Assembly (NCBI RefSeq): GCF_002843305.1
Contig: NZ_PGSG01000115.1
Span: forward strand, 52,438 to 116,437
Length of the DNA: 64,000 nucleotides
From: Streptomyces barkulensis
Lineage (GTDB): Bacteria; Actinomycetota; Actinomycetes; Streptomycetales; Streptomycetaceae
Direction of reading: 5' to 3'
Each line of letters starts with the position of its first letter. Position 1 is the first letter of the stretch. Below the pieces are notes generated by a model. The model did no database searches and was not told where the DNA came from. It saw only the letters and a program-made list of their open reading frames with translations. The position numbers and the translations under genes were made by a program. Positions 50,268 to 58,355 of the stretch are shown piece after piece.

Positions 50268-53200
50268 ATGCACCAGCACGTCCGTCTCGCCCTGGCGACT
50301 GCCACCGCGCTCTCGCTGGCGACCGGTCTGCTCGCCCTCGACCCTGCCCCGGCGTCGGCCTCGGCGTCGGACCCCCCGCAGGAGACGGTGGTCCCGGCCA
50401 CCGAGCGCACCACCGACATATCGGTGGTGCCCTACCGCGCGGAGTACCCGCAGGGCAGGGGAGGCGCCGGGGCCGAGGGCTTCTTCCACACCATGGAGGG
50501 CCGCTCCGGCCTGCAGTGGACGCGCTACTCCGACGGCGAGACCGTCCCCGTCGCCGATCGGCACGGGCTGACCTCGACGATGTCCACCGGCAGCGACGCA
50601 CTCGCCGACAAGGTGGGGGACCTGGTCACCCTGTGGGACGCCGCCCGGGAGACGACACGCACCGTGGAGATCCCCGAGGGGTACGGGTACTACGGCGTCT
50701 TCGGATCCACGGTCGCCGCCTACCGCAACATCACAGGCGAGGACGGGGCCGCCATCAGGGAGGCGGCCCTGCTGACCCCGGCGGCCGACGGCGGCGTGGA
50801 CACCGTGGTCGTCGGCGGGCTGCCCGCCGGCTCCCAGATCGGCAGGCCCGTGGCGGCCGACGAGACGCACATGGCCTTCCTGGTCAGAGTGGACGGGCAG
50901 CAGCGGACCGCTCTCGCCGATCGCGCGACCGGACGGATCGAGGGCTGGACCGCACCGACCCCGACCGGCTACCTCCACGCCGTCCTCACGACCGAGCACC
51001 TGGTGCTGTACAGCACCCTCGACGACACCCTCCTGGTCGTACCGCGCGACGACCTCTCCGCGACCCCGGCCGAGGTCGAGCTGGAGAGCGGCGCCGTCAG
51101 CCCGGCGCACCACCTGGCCGCGGTGGGGGACTGGCTGGTCTACCGCAGGTCCCACGCGACGGAGCCCGTCAGAGCCGTACCGGCGACCGGCGGTGAGGCC
51201 GTCACGCTGTTCACCAAGGCCTACCCGAAGATCACCAAGGCCCCCTCCCACTCCGCCGTGGTCGTCGGCCGCACCGGCGAGGACGACTGGGGCATCCACC
51301 GTGTGACCGAGGGCGAGGACGGCAGGCCGGCCGTCACCGTGTTCAAACCGCTGCCGCGCCCGGACGTGACGATCCGGGGAATCTCACTGGCCCACGGACG
51401 GCTGGTCGTCACCGACGACAGCCGGGGCCGCAGGGAGTCCTGGCTGCGGGACGTCGCCACGACCGGCACCCCCGAGTTCGGCGAGCGCACCCTTTTCAAC
51501 GACAGCCCCGTCCAGTACGAGCCCTGCCCGGCGCAGGACCCCGGCTGCGCGCGGGTCCACGGTCTCGCGGACGGACGGATCGCCTGGCTGGACCGGGGGG
51601 CCGACGGGCAGGACACGATCCGGATCGACGGGCGGAAGACGGAGGGAGACCTCTCCTTCCCCGCCGAGGCGGGCGGTGAGATCACCGACGTCTCCGGCGG
51701 CCACCTGCTCCACACCGCGCCCGGACGGCAGGCCGTGTACCGGATCGGGTACTTCGACAATCCCGTGCTCACCCGCGATCCGGGCCCGGCCGCGCTGTGG
51801 GGCGATGTGCTGTGGACGCCGGACGACGACCCGGGCACCGTCACCGGCTACGACCTGGCCGCGAAGAAGACGGCCGCGACGGTGGACACCGGGGCGGGCT
51901 GCGCGCCGGAGGAGCTTCAGGCCGTGGGCCGGTGGCTGTACGTCGACTGCTCCGGTGACGCGCCGTCGGTGGTCCACGACCGCGAGGCGGGGACGACGGT
52001 GGCCGTACCGGACGGTGAGGCGCTGCTGGGCGACGGCTACCTGGTCACCCACGACCGCACCTCCGGCGACCTGACGCTGACCACTGTGACCGGCGCGGCG
52101 GCCGCCGGCCGGGTCATCGGCCACCTGCCCGACACCGGGCACTCACAGCGCCGGGTGCGCTGGACGGTGGACGAGTTCGGCGGCCACGCGGCCTGGGTGG
52201 ACGACCAGGGGCGCGTCCACCTGGTGCCCTCCGGCGCGCCCACCGGCGCGCTGACCGCCGTCGGCGCACCGAGGAAGGCCCCCGAGGTGTGGGCGGCCAC
52301 CGCCGAGGCCGCGCCCACCCCGCTGACCTCGGTGCTGCTGTCCAAGCCGGCCGACCGCTGGACGCTGGCCGTGCGTGACGCGGTGACCGGCCGGACGGTC
52401 GGCACCTTCACCGGCGGCTCGGCCCACGGCCGGCTGGAGGTGGGCTGGCGCGGGCTGCACCTCAGCCTCACCCGGGACGTGTTCCTGCCCGACGGCCGGT
52501 ACGACTGGACGCTGGCGGTCACCCCGGCCGACGGCCACGGCCCCGCCCTGACCTACGGCGGCACGACCGTGCTGCGCGGCGCCGGCAAGGTGCGCCACGA
52601 CCACGCCGGGCCCAGGCAGCCGGACGGGGTGGGCGATCTGGTGACCGTCAGCCGGGGCGGCTGGCTGACCTTCCAGCACGGTGACGGATCGGGCGGCTTC
52701 TCCGGCAAGAACGGCTTCCACGGCTGGTCGAACCGGATCACCCCGGTCTCCTTCGGCGACATCGACGGCGACCGCTGCAACGACCTGCTGATCCGGATGC
52801 CGGACGGGGAGCTGCGCGGCTACCGGCCCGAATGCGGGGAGGTGGTCGGATTCGACACCCCCCACACCAGCCTGGGCACGGGCTGGGACGCCTACGACAT
52901 GCTGACCTCGCCCGGCGACCTGACCGGCGACGGGCGCGCCGACCTGCTGGCACGCCGGATCGCCACCGGCGACATCCACCTGTTCGCCGCCGAGGCCGAC
53001 GGGACGCTGGCGGCGGGGAAGAAGATCCGCTCGGGCTGGACGTACACGAAGATCGTCGGCGTCGGCGACCTGAACGGCGACGGCCACGGCGATCTGCTGG
53101 CCCACCGCAAGGACGGCGCCCTCTTCCGCTACGACGGCACCGGCACCGGCCTGCTGAAGAGCCGCGTCCTGGTCTCCGCCAAGTGGGGACTGTCCTACGA

Positions 53201-53363
53201 CACGGTGGCCGGCGTCGGCGACATCACCGGCGACGGCCACGCCGACATCGTCGTGCGGCGCACCGACGGCGTGCTCTACCGCAACGACGGCAGGGGCGAC
53301 GGCACCTTCACCAGGCGCACCGAGATCGGCACCGGCTGGGACGTCTACAAGGGCCTGTTCTGA
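50268..53363 (+). CDS. Large secreted FG-GAP/VCBS-repeat protein
   Basis: 1031 aa. Sec signal peptide (about 1-32, ending ASASA), a long beta-propeller-like middle, and at the C-terminus four FG-GAP units each with a Ca-binding loop: GDIDGDRCNDLL, GDLTGDGRADLL, GDLNGDGHGDLL and GDITGDGHADIV. Such proteins are exported and bind surfaces or polysaccharides; enzymatic function is not evident. AGCAGGAG upstream of the ATG. Followed by a strong terminator. Not linked to a nearby pathway. Confidence 0.85.
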   Translation: MHQHVRLALATATALSLATGLLALDPAPASASASDPPQETVVPATERTTDISVVPYRAEYPQGRGGAGAEGFFHTMEGRSGLQWTRYSDGETVPVADRHGLTSTMSTGSDALADKVGDLVTLWDAARETTRTVEIPEGYGYYGVFGSTVAAYRNITGEDGAAIREAALLTPAADGGVDTVVVGGLPAGSQIGRPVAADETHMAFLVRVDGQQRTALADRATGRIEGWTAPTPTGYLHAVLTTEHLVLYSTLDDTLLVVPRDDLSATPAEVELESGAVSPAHHLAAVGDWLVYRRSHATEPVRAVPATGGEAVTLFTKAYPKITKAPSHSAVVVGRTGEDDWGIHRVTEGEDGRPAVTVFKPLPRPDVTIRGISLAHGRLVVTDDSRGRRESWLRDVATTGTPEFGERTLFNDSPVQYEPCPAQDPGCARVHGLADGRIAWLDRGADGQDTIRIDGRKTEGDLSFPAEAGGEITDVSGGHLLHTAPGRQAVYRIGYFDNPVLTRDPGPAALWGDVLWTPDDDPGTVTGYDLAAKKTAATVDTGAGCAPEELQAVGRWLYVDCSGDAPSVVHDREAGTTVAVPDGEALLGDGYLVTHDRTSGDLTLTTVTGAAAAGRVIGHLPDTGHSQRRVRWTVDEFGGHAAWVDDQGRVHLVPSGAPTGALTAVGAPRKAPEVWAATAEAAPTPLTSVLLSKPADRWTLAVRDAVTGRTVGTFTGGSAHGRLEVGWRGLHLSLTRDVFLPDGRYDWTLAVTPADGHGPALTYGGTTVLRGAGKVRHDHAGPRQPDGVGDLVTVSRGGWLTFQHGDGSGGFSGKNGFHGWSNRITPVSFGDIDGDRCNDLLIRMPDGELRGYRPECGEVVGFDTPHTSLGTGWDAYDMLTSPGDLTGDGRADLLARRIATGDIHLFAAEADGTLAAGKKIRSGWTYTKIVGVGDLNGDGHGDLLAHRKDGALFRYDGTGTGLLKSRVLVSAKWGLSYDTVAGVGDITGDGHADIVVRRTDGVLYRNDGRGDGTFTRRTEIGTGWDVYKGLF

Positions 53364-53385
53364 CCGCCGCCGACCGGCTCCCGTT

Positions 53386-53428
53386 CCGGCCCCGGGCCGG
53401 GCGCATCCCGCGCCCGGCCCGGGGCCGG
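53386..53428. terminator. Bidirectional terminator
   Basis: A perfect 19-bp stem (53386-53404 with 53410-53428) with an ATCCC loop between the convergent FG-GAP and DUF5063 genes. Confidence 0.9.
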
Positions 53429-53457
53429 TCTCCGTACGAGGGGTCGTCGGGCCCGGG

Positions 53458-54159
53458 TCAGTCGCGCGCCGGCTTGATGCCCAGCGGGGCGGCGATCTCC
53501 GCCGCCATCACCGCGCCGGCCTCCCTCTCCAGCTGGAGGTCGTCGGCGTCGGTGTCCGTGTCCAGACCCTCGAGCTCGTCGAGGGGGGTGTCGAGGCGGA
53601 CGTGGGCCACCAGCGACTGCAGGGCGCGCAGGGAGGCGGAGGCGGTGGGACCCCAGTTGGACAGGTAGGAGAACTGCCACCACCACAGCGCCTCGCTGAT
53701 CCGACCGGCCCGGTAGTGGGCCATGCCGTGGCGCAGGTCGGTGACCACGTCGGCGATGTCGTCGGAGATACGGCAGGCGACCGGGGCGCTGCGCGCGTAC
53801 GGGTCGAAGACCTCCGAGTAGACGTCCACCGGGTCCAGCAGCCGGGCGAGCCGCATGCGCAGCTCGTCGACGTCCGGCTCGGGGCCGGTGTCCGGCTCGT
53901 ACCGCTCCTCCGGGACGATGTCCTCGTGGGCGCCGAGGCGTCCGCCCGCGAGCATCAGCTGGGACACCTCCAGCAGCAGGTACGGGACGGCGCTGTCCGG
54001 ATCGTCTCCCTTGGCCACCTCGGTGACCGCGACGAGGAAGCTCTCGACCTGGTCCGCGATCTGCACCGCGAAGTCGTCCGGGCTGCGATCCGGGCTGTGG
54101 TCCGGGGCACGGTCCTCGTTGCGGTCCCGGCCTCGGTTCTCGGGCTTGGCATCAGACAT
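53458..54159 (-). CDS. DUF5063 protein
   Basis: 233 aa, all-helical. The DDFAVQIADQVESFLVAVTEVAKGD start, LLEVSQLMLAGGRLGAHEDI and WWWQFSYLSNWG signature identify DUF5063, conserved next to recR in Actinobacteria. Function unknown. The acidic Arg/Asp-rich first 40 residues are disordered. ATG 54157-54159 with GGGGAG upstream; overlaps the recR stop by 8 nt, so it is the last gene of the dnaX-ybaB-recR operon. Confidence 0.85.
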   Translation of the reverse strand: MSDAKPENRGRDRNEDRAPDHSPDRSPDDFAVQIADQVESFLVAVTEVAKGDDPDSAVPYLLLEVSQLMLAGGRLGAHEDIVPEERYEPDTGPEPDVDELRMRLARLLDPVDVYSEVFDPYARSAPVACRISDDIADVVTDLRHGMAHYRAGRISEALWWWQFSYLSNWGPTASASLRALQSLVAHVRLDTPLDELEGLDTDTDADDLQLEREAGAVMAAEIAAPLGIKPARD

Positions 54160-54751
54160 CGAGCAGTCTTCTCCCCTCGAAGGCACGTCCCAGCGTGACC
54201 TCGTCGGCGTACTCCAGGTCTCCTCCGACGGGGAGGCCGCTGGCCAGCCTGGTCACGCGCAGGCCCATGGAGGACACCATGCGCGCGAGGTAGGTGGCCG
54301 TCGCCTCCCCTTCGAGGTTCGGGTCCGTGGCCAGGATCAGCTCGGTGACGGTGCCGTCGGCGAGCCTGGCCAGCAGTTCCCTGATCCGCAGATCGTCCGG
54401 GCCCACACCCTCGATCGGGCTGATCGCGCCACCGAGGACGTGGTAGCGCCCCCGGAACTCGCGCGTCCGCTCGATGGCCACGACGTCCTTGGGCTCCTCG
54501 ACGACGCAGATGACCGACGGATCGCGGCGCGGGTCCTGGCAGACCCTGCACCGCTCGGCCTCCGCGACGTTGCCGCAGACCTCGCAGAACCGGACTTTCT
54601 CCTTCACCTCGGTCAGCGCGTGGGCGAGGCGGCGGACGTCCGCCGGTTCGGCCTGCAGGATGTGGAAGGCGATCCGCTGCGCGCTCTTGGGACCGACGCC
54701 GGGCAGCCTGCCCAACTCGTCGATGAGGTCCTGAACCACGCCTTCGTACAC
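54152..54751 (-). CDS. recR: Recombination mediator RecR
   Basis: 199 aa. Helix-hairpin-helix LPGVGPKSAQRIAFH, C4 zinc finger C56-x2-C59, C68-x2-C71, then a Toprim domain (VEEPKDVVAIERT; LATDPNLEGEATA). It loads RecA with RecF/RecO at gaps. GTG start. Standard position after dnaX and ybaB. Confidence 0.96.
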   Translation of the reverse strand: MYEGVVQDLIDELGRLPGVGPKSAQRIAFHILQAEPADVRRLAHALTEVKEKVRFCEVCGNVAEAERCRVCQDPRRDPSVICVVEEPKDVVAIERTREFRGRYHVLGGAISPIEGVGPDDLRIRELLARLADGTVTELILATDPNLEGEATATYLARMVSSMGLRVTRLASGLPVGGDLEYADEVTLGRAFEGRRLLDV

Positions 54752-54876
54752 GGCCGCCTACTCCACTCTTCCCGCTCTGCCCTTGTCGCTCCCGTACGGT
54801 CCCCGCGCCGACCGTACGCTCGTTTCCGCTTTTCGGTGCACCATGCACCCGACGCGCGGTCCGTGCCCGGCCGTCC

Positions 54877-55212
54877 TCAGAAAGGCAGGCCCGGCATACC
54901 GCCCAGCCCCTGGGCGAGGGGGCCGAGCTTCTGCTGCTGGAGCTCCTGCGCTGTGGCGTTCGCGTCGCGGACGGCCGCCAGGACCAGGTCGGCGAGGGTC
55001 TCGGTGTCCTCCGGGTCCACCGCCTTGGGGTCGATCGCCAGGCCCTTGAGCTCACCGGAGCCGGAGACCGTGGCCTTCACCAGACCGCCTCCCGCCGATC
55101 CCTCGACATCGGTGTCGGCCAGCTCCTGCTGGGCGGCGGCGAGGTCCTGCTGCATCTTCTGGGCCTGCTGGAGCAACTGCTGCATATTGGGCTGGCCACC
55201 ACCGGGAATCAC
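54877..55212 (-). CDS. YbaB/EbfC nucleoid-associated protein
   Basis: 111 aa. Dimeric DNA-binding protein: N-terminal coiled coil (MQQLLQQAQKMQQDLAAAQQ), central GGGLVKATVSGSGELKGLAI sheet and a C-terminal helix. Encoded between dnaX and recR in nearly all bacteria. GTG start at 55212. Confidence 0.94.
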   Translation of the reverse strand: MIPGGGQPNMQQLLQQAQKMQQDLAAAQQELADTDVEGSAGGGLVKATVSGSGELKGLAIDPKAVDPEDTETLADLVLAAVRDANATAQELQQQKLGPLAQGLGGMPGLPF

Positions 55213-55405
55213 GGGATTCGCTCCTGGCTCGCTCGACGACGTGTGCGGGTGCGTACACGTGCTCGCCGCGTACGCGCCCGCCTTGTACTCCGTACCCCTG
55301 AGCGTACGCGTTTCCCCGCCCTCTTGGCCTCGTCAGGCCCGGACCGTTCCCGCCCCCGGCAGGCACTCGGACGCACGGGCGGGCACGCGGGCGAGCGGGC
55401 GGGCG

Positions 55406-57724
55406 TCACTCGTGGTACAGCTCCTCCAGCACCGTCGCGCCCAGCTCGCGCACGATCAGGTCGTGGCCGGACAGCGCGGTGTCGTCCAGATCCGGGTCGT
55501 CCTCGGCGGGCATGTCGTCCTCCGGCGCCACGGGGGGCGGAGGCGGCGGCTCGGCCTCGCCCCGCGGTGCGGGCGCCTGGGGCCGGGACGCCTGCGGCCG
55601 GGAGGGCTGCGGCGGTGACTGCTGGGGCTGGGACTGCTGCCGGGCCGGCTGCTGCCCGTACGGCGCGGAGGAAGGGGACTGCGCGGCGGGGGCGGGGGCG
55701 GGGGAGGCCGCGACGGCGGCCGGGCGGAAACCTCCCGAGCCTCCGGGGGGGTGCGGGGCCTGCCCCTGCGGCGGCGCGGAACCGCCGGAGGGATCGACGA
55801 CGGACTCGATCCGCCACTGCACGCCGAACGCGTCGGCCAGCGCGGCGCGCAGCACGTCCTCGCTGCCGCCGTTGACGAAGCTGTCACGGGCTCCCTGGTT
55901 GGAGAAGCCGAGCCGGAGCGTCGTCCCGTCGAACCCGGCCACGTGCGCGTTCTGGCTGAGCAGGATCCAGGTGAACCGGCGGCGGCCCTTGACGGCCTCC
56001 AGGACGTCGGGCCACATCTGCCGTACCTGCGCGGCTCCCTGCCCGGCGTCGGCGCCGCCCTGGGGCGGCGCGGGGGCCTGAGCCGGGGAAGCCTGCGGCT
56101 GCGGTTGCGGCGCGGGGGCGGCCGGGGCCTGCGCCTGCGTGGGGGCGGACGCCGGAGTGGGCCAGGCACCGGGGCGCCGGCCGTCGTCCTGCGGCCGGTC
56201 GGGCTGCGGCGGGGAGGGCTGCTGCGCGGACTGCTGTGCCTGCTGCTGCCCGGGCCACGCCCCGGGGCGGGCCTGCGGCTCCGCCTGGCCGCCGCCGCCC
56301 GGTGCCGCCGCCGGCCAGGCGCCGGGCCGCCTGCCGGCGTCCGGTGCGGGCCCGCCCTCCGGCTGCCCCGCGGGCGCGGAGGGCTGGGCGGGCTGTGCGG
56401 GCTGGGCAGGTGGCATGGGCTGTGCGGGCGGCGGGCCCTGCGGCGCGGGCGCGTCCTGCTGCCCGGCCAGGGCCGTACGGGCCGCCGCCGGGCCACCGCC
56501 CGGCGCGGGGGGCGCCGGGGACGCCCCCGCCAAACCCGCACCCGCCGCCAGGCCGCCCGCGAGACTCGCGCCCCGCTCCAGACGGTCCAGGCGGGCCTGG
56601 AGGGAGCGCTCGTCGCCGTACGCCGCGGGCAGCAGGACCCGGGCGCAGATCAACTCCAGCTGCAGCCGCGGCGAGGTCGCGCCGCGCATGGCCGTCAGGC
56701 CCTCGTTGACGATGTCCGCCGCCCGGCTCAGCTCGGCCGGGCCGAAGACCGACGCCTGCGCCGTCATCTTCTCCACCACGTCGGCGGGGGCGTCGATCAG
56801 GCCCTTCTCCCCGGCGTCCGGCACGGCGGACAGGATCACCAGATCGCGCAGCCGCTCCAGCAGGTCGGCGACGAAGCGCCGCGGATCGTGCCCGTCCTCG
56901 ATCACCCGGTCGACCACCTCGAAGGCCGCCGCGCCGTCACCCGCCGCGAAGGCGTCCACCACGGAGTCCAGCAGCACGCCGTCGGTGTAGCCCAGCAGCG
57001 CCGTGGCCATGGCGTATGTCACGCCGTCCGGGCCGGCGCCCGCCAGCAGCTGGTCCATCACCGACATCGAGTCACGCACGGACCCGGCCCCGGCGCGCAC
57101 CACCAGGGGCAGCACCCCGTCCTCGACGGGGATGGCCTCGCGCTCGCACACCTCGGCGAGGTAGTCGCGCAGGGTGCCCGGCGGCACCAGGCGGAAGGGG
57201 TAGTGGTGGGTGCGCGACCGGATCGTGCCGATGACCTTCTCGGGCTCGGTCGTCGCGAAGATGAACTTCAGGTGCTCCGGGGGCTCCTCGACCACCTTCA
57301 GCAGGGCGTTGAAGCCCTGCGGGGTGACCATGTGCGCCTCGTCGATGATGTAGATCTTGTACCGGCTGGAGGCGGGACCGAAGAACGCCTTCTCGCGCAG
57401 GTCACGGGCGTCGTCCACACCGCCGTGCGACGCGGCGTCGATCTCGATGACGTCGATCGAGCCGGGCCCGTTGCGCGCCAGGTCCCGGCAGGAGCGGCAC
57501 TCCCCGCACGGATCGGGCGTCGGGCCCTCCTCGCAGTTCAGGCAGCGGGCGAGGATACGGGCGCTGGTCGTCTTGCCGCAGCCGCGCGGGCCGCTGAAGA
57601 GGTACGCGTGGTTGACCCGGTTGTTGCGGAGGGCCTGCTGGAGGGGGTCGGTGACATGCTCCTGCCCGATGACCTCGGAGAAGGCCTCGGGGCGGTAGCG
57701 GCGGTACAGCGCGAGGGACGACAC
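55406..57724 (-). CDS. dnaX: DNA polymerase III subunit tau/gamma
   Basis: 772 aa. Clamp-loader ATPase: GPRGCGKTT (45-53), zinc module C61/C64/C73/C76/C79, DEAH (128-131), sensor SRT region, collar domain to about 380; then a Pro/Ala/Gln-rich linker and a conserved C-terminal tau domain (WILLSQNAHVAGFDGTTLRLGF). GTG at 57722-57724 begins the conserved S-S-L-A-L-Y-R-R-Y; the ribosome site GGAGG is unusually close (about 1 nt), so translation may be weak or the message may begin near it. First gene of the operon. Confidence 0.94.
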   Translation of the reverse strand: MSSLALYRRYRPEAFSEVIGQEHVTDPLQQALRNNRVNHAYLFSGPRGCGKTTSARILARCLNCEEGPTPDPCGECRSCRDLARNGPGSIDVIEIDAASHGGVDDARDLREKAFFGPASSRYKIYIIDEAHMVTPQGFNALLKVVEEPPEHLKFIFATTEPEKVIGTIRSRTHHYPFRLVPPGTLRDYLAEVCEREAIPVEDGVLPLVVRAGAGSVRDSMSVMDQLLAGAGPDGVTYAMATALLGYTDGVLLDSVVDAFAAGDGAAAFEVVDRVIEDGHDPRRFVADLLERLRDLVILSAVPDAGEKGLIDAPADVVEKMTAQASVFGPAELSRAADIVNEGLTAMRGATSPRLQLELICARVLLPAAYGDERSLQARLDRLERGASLAGGLAAGAGLAGASPAPPAPGGGPAAARTALAGQQDAPAPQGPPPAQPMPPAQPAQPAQPSAPAGQPEGGPAPDAGRRPGAWPAAAPGGGGQAEPQARPGAWPGQQQAQQSAQQPSPPQPDRPQDDGRRPGAWPTPASAPTQAQAPAAPAPQPQPQASPAQAPAPPQGGADAGQGAAQVRQMWPDVLEAVKGRRRFTWILLSQNAHVAGFDGTTLRLGFSNQGARDSFVNGGSEDVLRAALADAFGVQWRIESVVDPSGGSAPPQGQAPHPPGGSGGFRPAAVAASPAPAPAAQSPSSAPYGQQPARQQSQPQQSPPQPSRPQASRPQAPAPRGEAEPPPPPPVAPEDDMPAEDDPDLDDTALSGHDLIVRELGATVLEELYHE

Positions 57725-57803
57725 GCCTCCGACGATATAGGCCGCCGCCGACAACCGTGCCCCCTGTGGGAGCGGGGGGGCGCTTGTCGGCGGGAGGAAA
57801 ATC

Positions 57804-57900
57804 AGGCGCCCCCCACGCACCCGCCAGAGCTCACCTACCCTTGCTGCCTTCCGGCCCTGGGGGAGTTCAGCGAGATAGCGCCACGTGAGGGGCTGCGCCA
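57804..57900 (-). ncRNA. ffs: Bacterial signal recognition particle RNA (4.5S)
   Basis: About 97 nt. The minus strand carries the SRP S-domain: CAGGGCCGGAAGGCAGCAA, then GGGTAGGTGAGC. The ends pair as GGCGC...GCCCCTCACG with CGTGGGGGGCGCC, followed by TGATTTT, a plausible terminator. It sits between dnaX and tRNA-Ser, the normal place in Streptomyces. Ends are estimated from the terminal helix. Confidence 0.9.
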
Positions 57901-58003
57901 AGCCTACCGGATACCGGAGGGTGCTCGTGCCCGGGAGGGGGACGGGGACAGCCCCGGGGGTCGGGTTCGCAACCACCGCCCCGCGTCATGTAATGTTTCC
58001 GGC

Positions 58004-58088
58004 GGAGGATTCGCCTAGAGGCCTAGGGCGCACGCTTGGAAAGCGTGTTGGGGGCAACCCCTCACGAGTTCGAATCTCGTATCCTCCG
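58004..58088 (+). tRNA. tRNA-Ser (anticodon GGA)
   Basis: 85 nt, class II. Acceptor GGAGGAT/ATCCTCC, anticodon stem CACGC/GCGTG with loop TTGGAAA (anticodon GGA), long variable arm (TTGGGGGCAACCCCTC), T stem ACGAG/CTCGT with loop TTCGAAT, discriminator G; no encoded CCA. Its 3' 53 nt (from 58036) are the left member of a duplicated attachment sequence. Confidence 0.97.
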
Positions 58089-58089
58089 C
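58036..58089 (+). repeat. attL: 54-bp direct repeat in tRNA-Ser
   Basis: 54 bases, identical to 62657-62710, covering the anticodon loop to 3' end of the intact tRNA-Ser gene plus one base. Integrases of actinomycete elements commonly use this half of a tRNA gene; integration restores the gene at one end, as seen here. Confidence 0.95.
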
Positions 58090-58109
58090 AGCCGCCTGAA
58101 CAGGCGAAA

Positions 58110-58145
58110 CGAGAACCCCGGACCGCTCAGCGGCCGGGGTTCTCG
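58110..58145 (+). terminator. Terminator of tRNA-Ser
   Basis: A 12-bp outer stem (58110-58121 with 58134-58145) stacked on an inner 4-bp hairpin CCGC-TCA-GCGG with one bulged A, 21 nt after the tRNA. Confidence 0.85.
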
Positions 58146-58153
58146 GCATGCTG

Positions 58154-58176
58154 TGGTCTCAGTTCTGGTCTCATTT
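58154..58176 (+). repeat. Left paired TGGTCTC repeat of the island
   Basis: TGGTCTCA at 58154 and again at 58166, 12 bp apart. The 23-bp block matches 62541-62563 in 20 positions and in the same orientation. 65 bp inside the left attachment repeat. Confidence 0.75.
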
Positions 58177-58355
58177 ATTTCCGACATAAAGTACTTTTCT
58201 CCGCATAGCTTTGCCGCTGGTGGGTCGATCCACAGGACAACGCCCTTCACTCACCATCGGCTTCCTGCCGCCGCAGGACACAGGCCCCCCGCGATGCGCC
58301 ATTCTGGAGCGTGCGCAGGACCGGTTCCGGTTCCAAGGTCAACGGCGTCGTCTTT

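Noticed and set aside
55751..58018. A 755-residue open frame antisense to dnaX
   Set aside because: It is a mirror of dnaX codon bias in very G/C-rich DNA; the protein has no domain logic and crosses the SRP RNA.
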